A stretch of 64,000 nucleotides of DNA. It comes from Nonomuraea harbinensis. GTDB lineage: Bacteria > Actinomycetota > Actinomycetes > Streptosporangiales > Streptosporangiaceae. The position numbers and the translations under genes were made by a program. Of this stretch, positions 25,333 through 33,717 are shown in pieces. The DNA is taken from positions 62,001 through 126,000 of the forward strand of contig NZ_JAHKRN010000017.1 in the NCBI RefSeq assembly GCF_019396385.1. Reading direction: 5' to 3'. The notes beneath the pieces are model-generated. The model was not told where the DNA came from. It ran no database searches and saw only the letters and a list, made by a program, of their open reading frames with translations. How positions within the stretch are numbered: the stretch's first letter is position 1; each line of letters starts with the position of its first letter.

Positions 25333-26844
25333 ATGTCGAAAACGTGGTGGCGGGGGGCCGCGATCTACCAGGTCTACCTGCGCAGCTTCGCCGACGGCAA
25401 CGGCGACGGCGTCGGCGACCTGGCCGGGCTCCGGTCCCGCCTGCCCTACCTGAAGGACCTCGGCGCCGACGCCATCTGGCTCAACCCGTGGTACCCGTCG
25501 CCGATGGCCGACGGCGGCTACGACGTGGCCGACTACCGCGGCATCGAGCCGGTGTTCGGCACGCTCGCCGAGGCCGAGACGCTGATCGCCGAGGCGCACG
25601 AGCTGGACCTGAAGATCATCATCGACGTCGTGCCGAACCACAGCTCCACGGCCAGCGACTGGTTCCAGCAGGCCCTGGCCGACCCGGCCGCCCGCGACCG
25701 GTTCTGGTTCCGCGACGAGCCGGGCGACTGGCAGTCGATCTTCGGGGGTCCCGCCTGGACGCAGGTGCCTGACGGGCAGTGGTACCTCCACCTGTTCGCC
25801 CCGGAACAGCCCGACTTCAACTGGGACAACCCTGACGTGCACCGGGAGTTCGAGGACGTGCTGCGGTTCTGGTTCGACCGCGGCGTGGACGGCGTCCGCA
25901 TCGACTCGGCCGCCCTGCTCCACAAGTCCGACACCGCGTGGGAGGACCTCGACCCCGTCCACGACGTCTACCGCCACTGGCGGACCATCGCGGACTCGTA
26001 CGAGGACCGCGTGCTGATCGGCGAGCTGTGGCTGCCCGACCAGGAACGCTTCGCCCGCTACCTGCGGCCCGACGAACTGCACACCGCCTTCAACTTCGAC
26101 TTCCTGTCATGCCCCTGGGACCCGGAGGAACTGCGCCGCGTCATCGACCTCACCCTCACCACGCACGCCACCGTCGGCGCCCCGCCCACCTGGGTCCTGT
26201 CCAACCACGACGTGACCCGCCCCGTCACCCGTTACGGCCGCGCCGACACCAGCTTCGCCCACGGCGGCGCCCTCCACGGCACCCCCTCCGACCCCGAACT
26301 GGGCTACCGCCGCGCCCGCGCCGCCGCCCTCCTGGCCATGGCCCTGCCCGGCGGCCTCTACGTCTACCAAGGAGAGGAGCTGGGCCTGCCCGAGGTCGAG
26401 GAGCTGCCTGACGAGCTGCGCCAGGACCCCATGTACGCCCGGTCCGGCGGCACGAACCCCGGCCGCGACGGCTGCCGCGTCCCCCTGCCCTGGTCCGGCG
26501 ACGAGCCGCCGTTCGGCTTCGGCGGGCCGTCGCCGTGGCTGCCGCAGCCGGAGAGCTGGCGCAAGCTCACGGCCGAGGCCCAGCTCGCCGACCTGGACTC
26601 GATGCTCAACCTGTACCGCACGGGCCTGCGCCTGCGCCGGGAGTGCTTCGGCGACGGGACGCTCACCTGGCTCCCGTACGGGGACCGGGTCCTGGCCTTC
26701 ACCCGCGACTCGGGCGTCACCTGCGTCGCCAACCTCGGCCCGGAACCCGTCCCGCTGCCGGACGGGGCGGTGCTCCTGGCGAGCGGCCGGCTGGAGGACC
26801 GCCTCCTGCCCCCGGACACCACCGCCTGGCTGCGCACCCCATGA
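25333..26844 (+). CDS. GH13 alpha-glucosidase (oligo-1,6-glucosidase/alpha-glucosidase-like)
   Basis: A 503-residue cytosolic (beta/alpha)8-barrel enzyme with no signal peptide. The start is WWRGAAIYQVYLRSFADGNGDG. Conserved regions show the nucleophile Asp191 in GVRIDSAA, the acid/base Glu231 in IGELW and the transition-state stabiliser Asp293 in LSNHDVTR. The calcium-binding-like DGNGDGVGDL loop is typical of GH13 subfamilies that cleave terminal alpha-glucosides. ATG 25333 has AAAGGG five bases upstream; GTG 25327 would overlap the permease stop. It probably hydrolyses the imported oligosaccharides to glucose. Confidence 0.93.
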   Translation: MSKTWWRGAAIYQVYLRSFADGNGDGVGDLAGLRSRLPYLKDLGADAIWLNPWYPSPMADGGYDVADYRGIEPVFGTLAEAETLIAEAHELDLKIIIDVVPNHSSTASDWFQQALADPAARDRFWFRDEPGDWQSIFGGPAWTQVPDGQWYLHLFAPEQPDFNWDNPDVHREFEDVLRFWFDRGVDGVRIDSAALLHKSDTAWEDLDPVHDVYRHWRTIADSYEDRVLIGELWLPDQERFARYLRPDELHTAFNFDFLSCPWDPEELRRVIDLTLTTHATVGAPPTWVLSNHDVTRPVTRYGRADTSFAHGGALHGTPSDPELGYRRARAAALLAMALPGGLYVYQGEELGLPEVEELPDELRQDPMYARSGGTNPGRDGCRVPLPWSGDEPPFGFGGPSPWLPQPESWRKLTAEAQLADLDSMLNLYRTGLRLRRECFGDGTLTWLPYGDRVLAFTRDSGVTCVANLGPEPVPLPDGAVLLASGRLEDRLLPPDTTAWLRTP

Positions 26845-26868
26845 TCGGGGCGGGCTAGCATCGGTGCG

Positions 26869-27396
26869 GTGAAGCGCCTTCGCCCGATGCCGCCCGCCCA
26901 GCTCGACGCCGACGCCCGCGCCCTCTACGACCGCATCAACGCCGGCCCCCGCGGCGCCTCGATGCTCGACGACCAGGGCGCGCTGGTCGGCCCCTTCAAC
27001 GCCATGCTCCTCAGCCCCGCCCTGGGGGACCCCCTCCAGGAGCTGGGCGCCGCCATCCGCTACCGCTCGTCCTTGACGGACCGGTGCCGCGAGCTGGCCA
27101 TCCTGATCGTCGCCGCCCACTGGTCCAGCACCTTCGAGCTCCAGGTCCACGAGAAGATCGCCACCGGCCTGGGCTTCACCGACGCCCAGCTCGCCGCTGT
27201 CCGTACGGGAGAGCCGCTCTCTTTGGAGGACCCGGAGGAGGCCGCCGTCCTCCGCGTCACCCGCGCCCTGGTGACGAACGGGGACCTGGACGACGAGGAG
27301 TACACCCTCCTACCGGAACCGGCCCTCTTCGAGCTGACCACGCTGACCGGCTACTACGCCACGCTGGCCCTCCAACTCCGCGTCTTCCGCGTCTGA
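26869..27396 (+). CDS. Carboxymuconolactone decarboxylase family protein
   Basis: A 175-residue AhpD-fold, all-helical protein: GPFNAMLLSPALGDPLQELGAAIRY, then LTDRCRELAILIVAAHW and the histidine-bearing FELQVHEKIATGLGF. The CxxC redox motif of AhpD is absent, so it is nearer the gamma-carboxymuconolactone decarboxylase branch, though single-domain members often have other or unknown roles. It starts with GTG 26869, 24 bp after the GH13 gene on the same strand, and may be transcribed with it, but a functional link is doubtful. Confidence 0.85.
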   Translation: MKRLRPMPPAQLDADARALYDRINAGPRGASMLDDQGALVGPFNAMLLSPALGDPLQELGAAIRYRSSLTDRCRELAILIVAAHWSSTFELQVHEKIATGLGFTDAQLAAVRTGEPLSLEDPEEAAVLRVTRALVTNGDLDDEEYTLLPEPALFELTTLTGYYATLALQLRVFRV

Positions 27397-27598
27397 CCGC
27401 CTCTAGCCGTCGAGCTGTCTCCACGGTGGCGCCCGTGATGGCCGGCGCGGGGATGACTGAGCTTGATCATCTGTAGCCCGCTTGGGACTCCAGCTGACGA
27501 TCCCTCTGATGATTACTTAAAGTGATGTTGATGTTCCTCTCCTGTGCCTGTCCGCCCGGGAGCTGGTCAGGGCCTATGGTCGTGAGGGGGCTCGCAAG

Positions 27599-27829
27599 GT
27601 GGGGCAACGTCTGCAGGCGCTGCGGGCTGCCGAGACTCTCGACGAACTCTTCACCATGCCAGGGCGGTGCCACCCCCTGCGAGGAACGTACGCCGACTGC
27701 TACGCCATGGATCTCCATCAGGGATGGCGGATGGTGTTCAGGCTCATGACGTCGGAGGAGAAGAAGGAACGGGGGATAGAGGAAGGGGCGGCAGCTCTGG
27801 TCATAGAGATCGTCGACTACCACGGCTGA
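27599..27829 (+). CDS. RelE/HigB-like toxin, start unclear (possibly broken at 5' end)
   Basis: The visible product is a HigB-type endoribonuclease toxin: LPGRCHPLRG-like MPGRCHPLRGTYADCYAMDLHQGWRMVF is the family core (read here in two parts, GRCHPLRG and DLHQGWRMVF). From GTG 27599 it is only 76 residues, while relatives are about 95-105. The frame stays open upstream to 27521 and encodes LCLSARELVRAYGREGARK, which matches the expected N-terminal helix, yet it contains no ATG, GTG or TTG. ATGs at 27525 and 27531 are in another frame. Either a CTG is used or a frameshift has occurred. The antitoxin gene begins 28 bp downstream. Confidence 0.7.
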   Translation: MGQRLQALRAAETLDELFTMPGRCHPLRGTYADCYAMDLHQGWRMVFRLMTSEEKKERGIEEGAAALVIEIVDYHG

Positions 27830-27857
27830 TCAACGCAGTTCGAGAGGAGCGTGAGGG

Positions 27858-28952
27858 ATGGCGGCCATCGATTTTCACACGTCCGGCGTTCCCGATTACG
27901 CCGTGCCTCCAGGGGAGACGATCCGCGAGTTCCTTGACGATCTCGGTATGAGCCAGCGTGAGCTTGCGGCACGGCTCGGCCTGAGCCCGAAACACGTCAA
28001 CCGACTCATTCAAGGGTTGGTGCCGCTGAGCAGCGATGTCGCTCAGCGGCTTGAATTGGTAACCGGCATGCCTGCTCGGTTGTGGAACCGTCTTGAGGCG
28101 GACTACCAGTCTGCGCAGCAGAGGCTGCGGCTTGAAGGCGAATTGGCGGCGGCGGTTCCTTGGGCGAGAAGCATGCCCGTTCGTGAGCTGGTCAGGCGAG
28201 GGATTCTTCCTGAAGAGCCCAAGGATGACCTTTCCCGCGTGCAGCAATTGCTGGCCCTGTTCGGTGTCGCTCACCTGTCCACGTGGCAGGATCTCTACGA
28301 AAGCCCCGTCGCGTCCTTCCGTCAGACCAGATCGTTCGAGGCCATCCCGAGCGCGGTCGCCGTGTGGCTCCGTCTCGGCGAGCTCGCTGCCCGTGATGTC
28401 GAGTGCCGGGAGTTCGACGCGGCAGGGCTTCGCGCTGCTCTGCCGCGGCTACGTCAGCTGACTACTCAGCCGCGCGGACTCATCGCCCCGATCATGCGTG
28501 ACATCTGTGCCCGGCATGGTGTGGCCGTTGTCTTCGTACGCGAAATCACCGGCGCGCGGGCCAGTGGAGCCACCTGCTGGCTTTCCCCGGGTAAGGCCAT
28601 GCTCCTGCTCAGCCTCCGGTATCGGACGGATGACCATTTCTGGTTCACCTTCTTCCACGAGATGGGCCATATCGTCCTGCACGGGAAGAACGACATCTGG
28701 ATCGAGGACAGCGTGTCGGCCGATGACCCGAAGGAAGCGGAAGCGGATCGATTCGCCTCTGATCTCTTGATCCCGCGGACGCTTCTGCCCAGACTGTCTT
28801 CTCTCAAGTCCCTTGGCTCGGTTGAGGAGTTCGCGCATGAACTGGGCATCGCGCCGGGGATCGTCGTCGGGCGCCTTCAGCACGACGGTTTCTGGCCTGC
28901 GAGCCAAGGCAACAGGCTGAAAAGAAAAGTGGATCTGGAGAGCGACTTCTAG
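27858..28952 (+). CDS. HigA-like XRE antitoxin with ImmA/IrrE metallopeptidase domain
   Basis: A 364-residue two-domain protein. Residues about 18-75 are an XRE helix-turn-helix of the HigA/VapI type (PPGETIREFLDDLGMSQREL, LSPKHVNRLIQGLVPLS). The C-terminal domain is an ImmA/IrrE zinc peptidase with HEMGH at His267-Glu268-His271 and a third ligand in EAEADRFASDLLIP. Fused HTH-ImmA proteins act as antitoxins or repressors next to RelE/HigB toxins. Codon use is less GC-biased than in neighbours (many third-position T and A), as is common for mobile TA modules. The pair is probably one operon. Confidence 0.9.
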   Translation: MAAIDFHTSGVPDYAVPPGETIREFLDDLGMSQRELAARLGLSPKHVNRLIQGLVPLSSDVAQRLELVTGMPARLWNRLEADYQSAQQRLRLEGELAAAVPWARSMPVRELVRRGILPEEPKDDLSRVQQLLALFGVAHLSTWQDLYESPVASFRQTRSFEAIPSAVAVWLRLGELAARDVECREFDAAGLRAALPRLRQLTTQPRGLIAPIMRDICARHGVAVVFVREITGARASGATCWLSPGKAMLLLSLRYRTDDHFWFTFFHEMGHIVLHGKNDIWIEDSVSADDPKEAEADRFASDLLIPRTLLPRLSSLKSLGSVEEFAHELGIAPGIVVGRLQHDGFWPASQGNRLKRKVDLESDF

Positions 28953-29037
28953 GAGCATGTTCACTGGATGACGTCCTCGCCGAGTTCGGTTACCCCGCGA
29001 ACAGCTGTAGATGATCTGGACGATGATGCGGCAGCGC

Positions 29038-29562
29038 CTACACCTCGGTGAGCAGGTAGAGCAGTGCGTTCATGCTCGTCCCGCTCACGATGTCGCGCTT
29101 GTCGATCAGCCGCCGGATCTCGGAGAGCGGCACCCACTCGATGCGCTCGGCCTCCCACGGCTCGGTGGGCGGGCCGATGTGCCGGGCGGTGTCGGCACGG
29201 AAGATGTGGTGCTCGGAGTCGGAGATGCCGCTCGTCGGCTGGGTGTAGAGCAGCGGACGCAGCGGGCCGGGACGCCAGCCGGTCTCTTCCTCGACCTCGC
29301 GGGCGGCGGCCGCGATCGGCTCCTCGCCCTCGTCGACCTTGCCGATCGGGATCTCCCAGCCCCACGTGTCGGTGATGAACCGGTGCCGCCAGATCAGCAG
29401 CACCCGGCCCCGCCCGTCGGTGACGACCGCCCCGGCCCCGGGCGCCGTGCGGATGAGCCGGTGATCGAGGTGTCTGCCGTCCGGCAACTCCACATCGGCC
29501 ACCCGGACGTCGATCCAGCGGTCAGAGTAGAGCGGTTGTTCCGAGTGGACCTGCCAGCGCAT
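29038..29562 (-). CDS. Nudix hydrolase (ADP-ribose pyrophosphatase-like)
   Basis: A 174-residue Nudix protein. The Nudix box GKVDEGEEPIAAAAREVEEETGW is complete (G-x5-E-x7-REVEEETGW), with the REVEEE glutamates binding the metal. The surrounding TWGWEIPIGKVDEGE and YTQPTSGISDSEHHIF resemble ADP-ribose or nucleotide-sugar pyrophosphatases, which cleave X-diphosphates to monophosphates. It is transcribed alone, convergent with the antitoxin gene (85-bp gap). Confidence 0.92.
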   Translation of the reverse strand: MRWQVHSEQPLYSDRWIDVRVADVELPDGRHLDHRLIRTAPGAGAVVTDGRGRVLLIWRHRFITDTWGWEIPIGKVDEGEEPIAAAAREVEEETGWRPGPLRPLLYTQPTSGISDSEHHIFRADTARHIGPPTEPWEAERIEWVPLSEIRRLIDKRDIVSGTSMNALLYLLTEV

Positions 29563-29649
29563 GCGGCTGCTCCCAGCGTGGACGGCTGCGTCGGCACCAC
29601 GCTACAAGGAACCCTGGTCACCTCAACGCGTTGATCACCGTAGCTGCCA

Positions 29650-30453
29650 TCAGCCGCACTTGCCGGCGAGCCAGGCGCGATATTCCCTCGGGTAGTTCGT
29701 CATCACGCTCTTCGGGGCCTCGTTCAGCACCTGCTGCCATCGGTTCACGTTGCCGCTCCACGCGGGCGGCGGCTCCTCCCAGCCCACGCCGTCGGTCCAG
29801 CGCGCCTCGGAGCCCTTGAGCAGGCCGGGGTGGCGTCTGGCGAGCTCGGCCTGGATCCAGGAGTCCTTCGAGTAGACGAGGATGCGCTGCGCGGCCTGGC
29901 GTTCGACGATCGGGTCGGAGATCTCCTTCCAGGCCGCCGTCGCGTAAGTGGGGTCGGACAGCGCGCCCCTGGCCTCGGGTTTGACCTCCAGCAGCGCGAC
30001 CAGGCCGCGTGAGCGCACGTGGTCGAGCCACTGCCGCAGCGTGTAGACCTGCTCTCCCTGGTACGGGCCGCGCGCGACGCGCCGGTCGCGCAGGTTGTCG
30101 CTGCCGGCCGTCCACCAGAGGGCGGTGATGTTCTTCCTGGTGCCCGTCAGGCCGTTCGTGGTGGTGTTGTGCCACATGACGGCCTTGGTGCCGTGTCTGG
30201 TGAGCTGGACGTCGCCTTCCACCCCGTCGGCGCCCCAAGCTTTCTGGTCGTCCAGGGCGCGGACGTTGTTGGGCTGGCGGATCTTGTCCCGGTCCCACGG
30301 GTTGGAGCCGGAGGGGTAGCCGCCGTGTCCGAAGACCTGCGGGCAGGCGACCACGCGAGCCGCATCCGTACGGGCGTGCGCCGAGGGCGGGACGGCCGCC
30401 CAGGTGATCGCGGCCAGTGATGCGGCGATGGCCGCGTTCGTCCTGATCGTCAT
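29650..30453 (-). CDS. Secreted glycerophosphodiester phosphodiesterase family protein
   Basis: A 267-residue exported TIM-barrel protein. The signal peptide MTIRTNAAIAASLAAITWAA likely ends after AHA. The catalytic layout of GDPD is visible: VFGHGGYPSGSN (first histidine), GVEGDVQLTRHG (metal-binding Glu and Asp) and VMWHNTT (second histidine), with LLEVKPE later. Such enzymes release glycerol 3-phosphate from deacylated phospholipids or teichoic acids. The PENT segment of the canonical motif is altered (PSGSNPW). It is divergent from the lipoprotein gene at 30592. Confidence 0.88.
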   Translation of the reverse strand: MTIRTNAAIAASLAAITWAAVPPSAHARTDAARVVACPQVFGHGGYPSGSNPWDRDKIRQPNNVRALDDQKAWGADGVEGDVQLTRHGTKAVMWHNTTTNGLTGTRKNITALWWTAGSDNLRDRRVARGPYQGEQVYTLRQWLDHVRSRGLVALLEVKPEARGALSDPTYATAAWKEISDPIVERQAAQRILVYSKDSWIQAELARRHPGLLKGSEARWTDGVGWEEPPPAWSGNVNRWQQVLNEAPKSVMTNYPREYRAWLAGKCG

Positions 30454-30591
30454 AAGGGTCCGACTCCGTACGTGATCGAGGGGGTGATCCGCAGGCGCAG
30501 CGTACGTGCCGGGCACCACGTGATCAAGAGGGCGTCGGCACGGCTCCGTCAGGTTGCCTCGCCCACCGATAGACGTGAGAATCACTGACCC

Positions 30592-31875
30592 ATGGCTGTC
30601 TTAAGGATCACAGGCACTGTCGCGATACTCTGCCTTGCGCTCTCGTCAGGCTGCGGATTGCTGCCCGGGACACCGAACACGTCCGAAGGCCCGCACCGGG
30701 TGCCGGTCGAGTCACCGGCCCGGCCCGGTGACGACGGCGCCGGTGCGCCGGAGGCCCTCTCGCATCACTGGGTCGGCCTCAACCCGGTCTGGACGGTCGA
30801 GCAGATCGACAAGACGCCCCAGTACTACGGTCTGGTCTCCGACGGCGTCCGCTTCGTCGCGATGCGTAAGGAGATCAAGGGTGGTGCGCGCGGCGAGTTG
30901 ACCGGCTACGACGGCGCGACCGGCAAGCGGCTGTGGCAGCGGGAGCTGGCCTGGAGCGGTTCGAGCGCGCCGGTCGCCGAGGACGAGACGATGGTGGTCG
31001 CCCTCGGCGACGAGGTGGACAGCAGGATCGAGGTGCCCGCGGAGTTCGTGGCGCTCGACACCACCACCGGCGAGGAGCGGTGGCGTGCCAAGGTGCGGCA
31101 GCGCGCGTTCATGACCTCCCACCTCTTCCTGCCTGCGCCCGCGCAGGGCGCCATCCTGGACGGCGTCTTCTACTACGCCGACGGGGCCAAGCTGTACGGG
31201 CGTGACCTCGTCACCGGCAAGGTGCGGCACCAGCGCACCAGCAAGACGCACCTCGCCGTGGCGGGGCCCGTGGCCGCCGGGGATCGGCTGGTGGTCCTGG
31301 TCCGGCCGGACCCGTTCAGGCATCAGGAGAACCTCGACGGCAACGTCCGCAGCGCGGCCGTGCTCAGCAAGACACTCACCCCTGTGCACCAGCTCGACCT
31401 CCCGAAGGGAACCGAGGCCACTCAGGTGACCTCCGGCGGCGACATCGCCGTCGTCAGCGAGGGCGGCGGTACGAACCGGCACATGTGGGGCATCGACTCC
31501 CGTACGGGCAAACAGCTGTGGAACCAGCCGCTCGGGAAATCCCAGTTCGTCGGCCCGCCGGTGGGGAACGTCCTGCCCCTCATGGACTCTTCGCGCAACC
31601 ACGAGCAGCAGTTCGTCGGCCACGACCTCCTCACCGGCCGGAGGCTGTGGAAGCTCGCGCCCCGCCAGGCCGAGAACCGCGTGGACAGGAGCCGGGCGAT
31701 GGGCGTGGCCGACGGCACGCTGTTCGGCCTCGGCCACGGCGTCGAGATCGTCGATCCGGCCACCGGGAAGATCACGTTCGCCGCCCAGTTCACCCCGCGC
31801 GGCGGCGGCCTGGTCACCGCCGCCGGGGGACGCGTCGTGATCTACAACCACGACGGGCTCATGGGCTTCGACTGA
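30592..31875 (+). CDS. PQQ-like beta-propeller lipoprotein
   Basis: A 427-residue exported protein. The signal peptide MAVLRITGTVAILCLALSSGC ends in the lipobox SSGC. A Pro/Gly-rich linker follows, then a WD/PQQ-like propeller built from repeats of the type YDGATGKRLWQREL, LDTTTGEERWRAKV, IDSRTGKQLWNQPL and HDLLTGRRLWKLAP. Such propellers in actinomycetes are scaffold or sensor lipoproteins (BamB-like); no catalytic site is visible. It is divergent from the GDPD gene with a 138-bp spacer. Confidence 0.87.
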   Translation: MAVLRITGTVAILCLALSSGCGLLPGTPNTSEGPHRVPVESPARPGDDGAGAPEALSHHWVGLNPVWTVEQIDKTPQYYGLVSDGVRFVAMRKEIKGGARGELTGYDGATGKRLWQRELAWSGSSAPVAEDETMVVALGDEVDSRIEVPAEFVALDTTTGEERWRAKVRQRAFMTSHLFLPAPAQGAILDGVFYYADGAKLYGRDLVTGKVRHQRTSKTHLAVAGPVAAGDRLVVLVRPDPFRHQENLDGNVRSAAVLSKTLTPVHQLDLPKGTEATQVTSGGDIAVVSEGGGTNRHMWGIDSRTGKQLWNQPLGKSQFVGPPVGNVLPLMDSSRNHEQQFVGHDLLTGRRLWKLAPRQAENRVDRSRAMGVADGTLFGLGHGVEIVDPATGKITFAAQFTPRGGGLVTAAGGRVVIYNHDGLMGFD

Positions 31876-31901
31876 CGCTCCCGGGACGATTCGACGGATC
31901 G

Positions 31902-33110
31902 CTAAGGGAATGAACGGCGGCGGCGGAGGAGCAGGCCGCCCGCGCCGGCGGCCAGGACGAGAGCCGACCCGGCCAGGACGAACATCCGCCCGTCGGGGCC
32001 CGCGTCGCCGCCGGCCCCGGTCGCGACCCCTTCACGAGGGGTGATCGACCTCCGGGGTTCCTCGGAGTCGTCCTCGGTGGGGGTCACGGTGACGACGGCC
32101 GTCTTGGTCGGGGTGGCGGAGGCGGAGGGCGAGGCGGAGCCGTCGCCGACGGTCAGGGTGTAGGTCTTGAGCGAACCAGGGCTGGTCGGCTCGCACTCGA
32201 TGAGAGGCTCCGTGGGCCGCGGCCCGAAGTTGACGGAGGCGGGTTTCACGGTCGCGGTGCCCGCGCGCCCCGAGGTCGTCTTCATGTCCACCGAGGCCGG
32301 CAGCGCGATCGGCTGACCGACGGCGACGCCGCTCAGCTCGCCGACGCCAGTGGCCGAGGTGAGCCCGGTCAGGCCGGAGATCGACGCGTACGCGTACATC
32401 TTGAGACCCGTCGTCGGCAGCCCGTTGGGCGCTTCCAGCTCGGCGCCGCTCTCGTACGTGCCCTTCCACCCGATCGTGAACTGCTCGCCGACCTTGGGGT
32501 TGGCGGCCGGCAGCGTCAGGGTGGTCCTGATGCGGACGGTCTGGGGCGCGCCGGAGGTGGGGGTGCAGGTGTAGTCGACCACGTCACCGGTGCCGCCGCC
32601 TCCGTCCTGGCCGACCGTGACGGTCACGCTCTCGGTGCCGGTGGTGGTGCACGTCGTCACGTCGGTGGGGGTGACGGCCAGGGCGAGCTTGAGGCTGCCG
32701 GTCTCGGTGGAGGGCTTGATCGTCACCTGGCCGCCGGTGGCGGCGGTGATCTGTACGGTGCTCGTCACCTGGCCGGTGGGCACCGCGGTGGTGCCGGGCG
32801 TGACGCTCGCGCCGGTCTTCGACAGGTCGGCGTGGGTGCCGCCGGTGACCGCGAGCTTGCCGTTGACCTGGACCTGGGTGGTGGGGGTCGGCGCGGTGCG
32901 CAGGGTCAGCGCGGGGATGGCCCACTTCGCCTCGAACGAGCCGCTCGCGGTGTCCGGCACGACGATCGGCACGCTCAGCGTGGTGTTGCTGAAGGGGCCT
33001 CCGGAGCAGGTGTACGCCACCGTCAACGTCTTGTCGGCCGCCTGCGCGGGTGCGGCGGCGGACAGGAGCACCAGGCCGATGGCCGATGCCACCACGGCGA
33101 GCTTCGGCAC
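31902..33110 (-). CDS. Surface-anchored secreted protein with repeated YTC-type domains (DUF6801-like)
   Basis: A 402-residue protein. The N-terminal VPKLAVVASAIGLVLLSAA is a signal peptide ending APAQA. Two related beta-rich domains start with TVAYTCSGGPF (about 27) and VVDYTCTPTSG (about 180); each begins with YTC and contains a partner cysteine further on. A Ser/Thr/Pro linker follows, then a C-terminal hydrophobic helix (MFVLAGSALVLAAGAGGLLL) and RRRR tail, so it is held in the membrane. No LPxTG is present. The GTG start at 33110 has AGGGAG upstream. The domain resembles DUF6801; function unknown. Confidence 0.78.
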   Translation of the reverse strand: MPKLAVVASAIGLVLLSAAAPAQAADKTLTVAYTCSGGPFSNTTLSVPIVVPDTASGSFEAKWAIPALTLRTAPTPTTQVQVNGKLAVTGGTHADLSKTGASVTPGTTAVPTGQVTSTVQITAATGGQVTIKPSTETGSLKLALAVTPTDVTTCTTTGTESVTVTVGQDGGGGTGDVVDYTCTPTSGAPQTVRIRTTLTLPAANPKVGEQFTIGWKGTYESGAELEAPNGLPTTGLKMYAYASISGLTGLTSATGVGELSGVAVGQPIALPASVDMKTTSGRAGTATVKPASVNFGPRPTEPLIECEPTSPGSLKTYTLTVGDGSASPSASATPTKTAVVTVTPTEDDSEEPRRSITPREGVATGAGGDAGPDGRMFVLAGSALVLAAGAGGLLLRRRRSFP

Positions 33111-33234
33111 GATCCGTCTCCCTGTCGATGGGATGAAAGGACCGCACCACGATGGCATCCTTTGGTCACATCTGTATCGAGATCAGCATCCTTCGGCAAA
33201 TAATCGCTTGCCTGGGCCTCCTAGCCTGGAATTC

Positions 33235-33717
33235 ATGAGACCTCTCACCGAACCCCAGATTCGCACCTCGTTCGTCAACTGCACCAAGGGTGAGGCGTCC
33301 CGTCTGCACGTGCCGCGTGACCTGCCCGGCCAGCCCTGGGACGACCTGGACTTCCTCGGCTGGCGCGACCCGAAGGCCCCCGACCGCGCCTACCTGGTGG
33401 CCGAGCGCGACGGCGGCCCGGTCGGCGTCGCGCTCCGCCTCGTCACCGCCCGCCACGGCCACCAGCGCCGCAGCATGTGCTCGCTCTGCCTCACCACCCA
33501 CACCGGCAGCGGCGTCGCCCTCGTCTCGGCCCGCAGGCGCCGCGGCGAGGCCGACTCGGTGGGCGTCTACGTGTGCGCCGACCTCGCGTGCCCGCTGTAC
33601 GTGCGAGGCAGGCGCAAGCCGGAGTTCGGCGAGCGCCTGGAGGAGTCGCTGACCCTGGACGAGCAGGTCGACCGCATGACGGCCAACCTGCATGCCTTCC
33701 TGGACCGCGTGGCCTGA
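33235..33717 (+). CDS. FBP-domain zinc-finger protein (FusB/FusC-like, EF-G-binding family)
   Basis: A 160-residue protein. The C-terminal part carries a four-cysteine zinc finger: CSLC, then YVCADLACPLYVRG, the pattern of the FBP domain seen in FusB/FusC, which bind elongation factor G and rescue it from fusidic acid in staphylococci. The N-terminal part (LTEPQIRTSFVNCTKGEASR) matches actinobacterial FBP proteins. Actinobacterial members are widespread and their role is not settled. Start ATG 33235 is the family-typical start; the open frame further upstream is antisense of the surface protein. It abuts the convergent PLD gene with no gap. Confidence 0.85.
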   Translation: MRPLTEPQIRTSFVNCTKGEASRLHVPRDLPGQPWDDLDFLGWRDPKAPDRAYLVAERDGGPVGVALRLVTARHGHQRRSMCSLCLTTHTGSGVALVSARRRRGEADSVGVYVCADLACPLYVRGRRKPEFGERLEESLTLDEQVDRMTANLHAFLDRVA

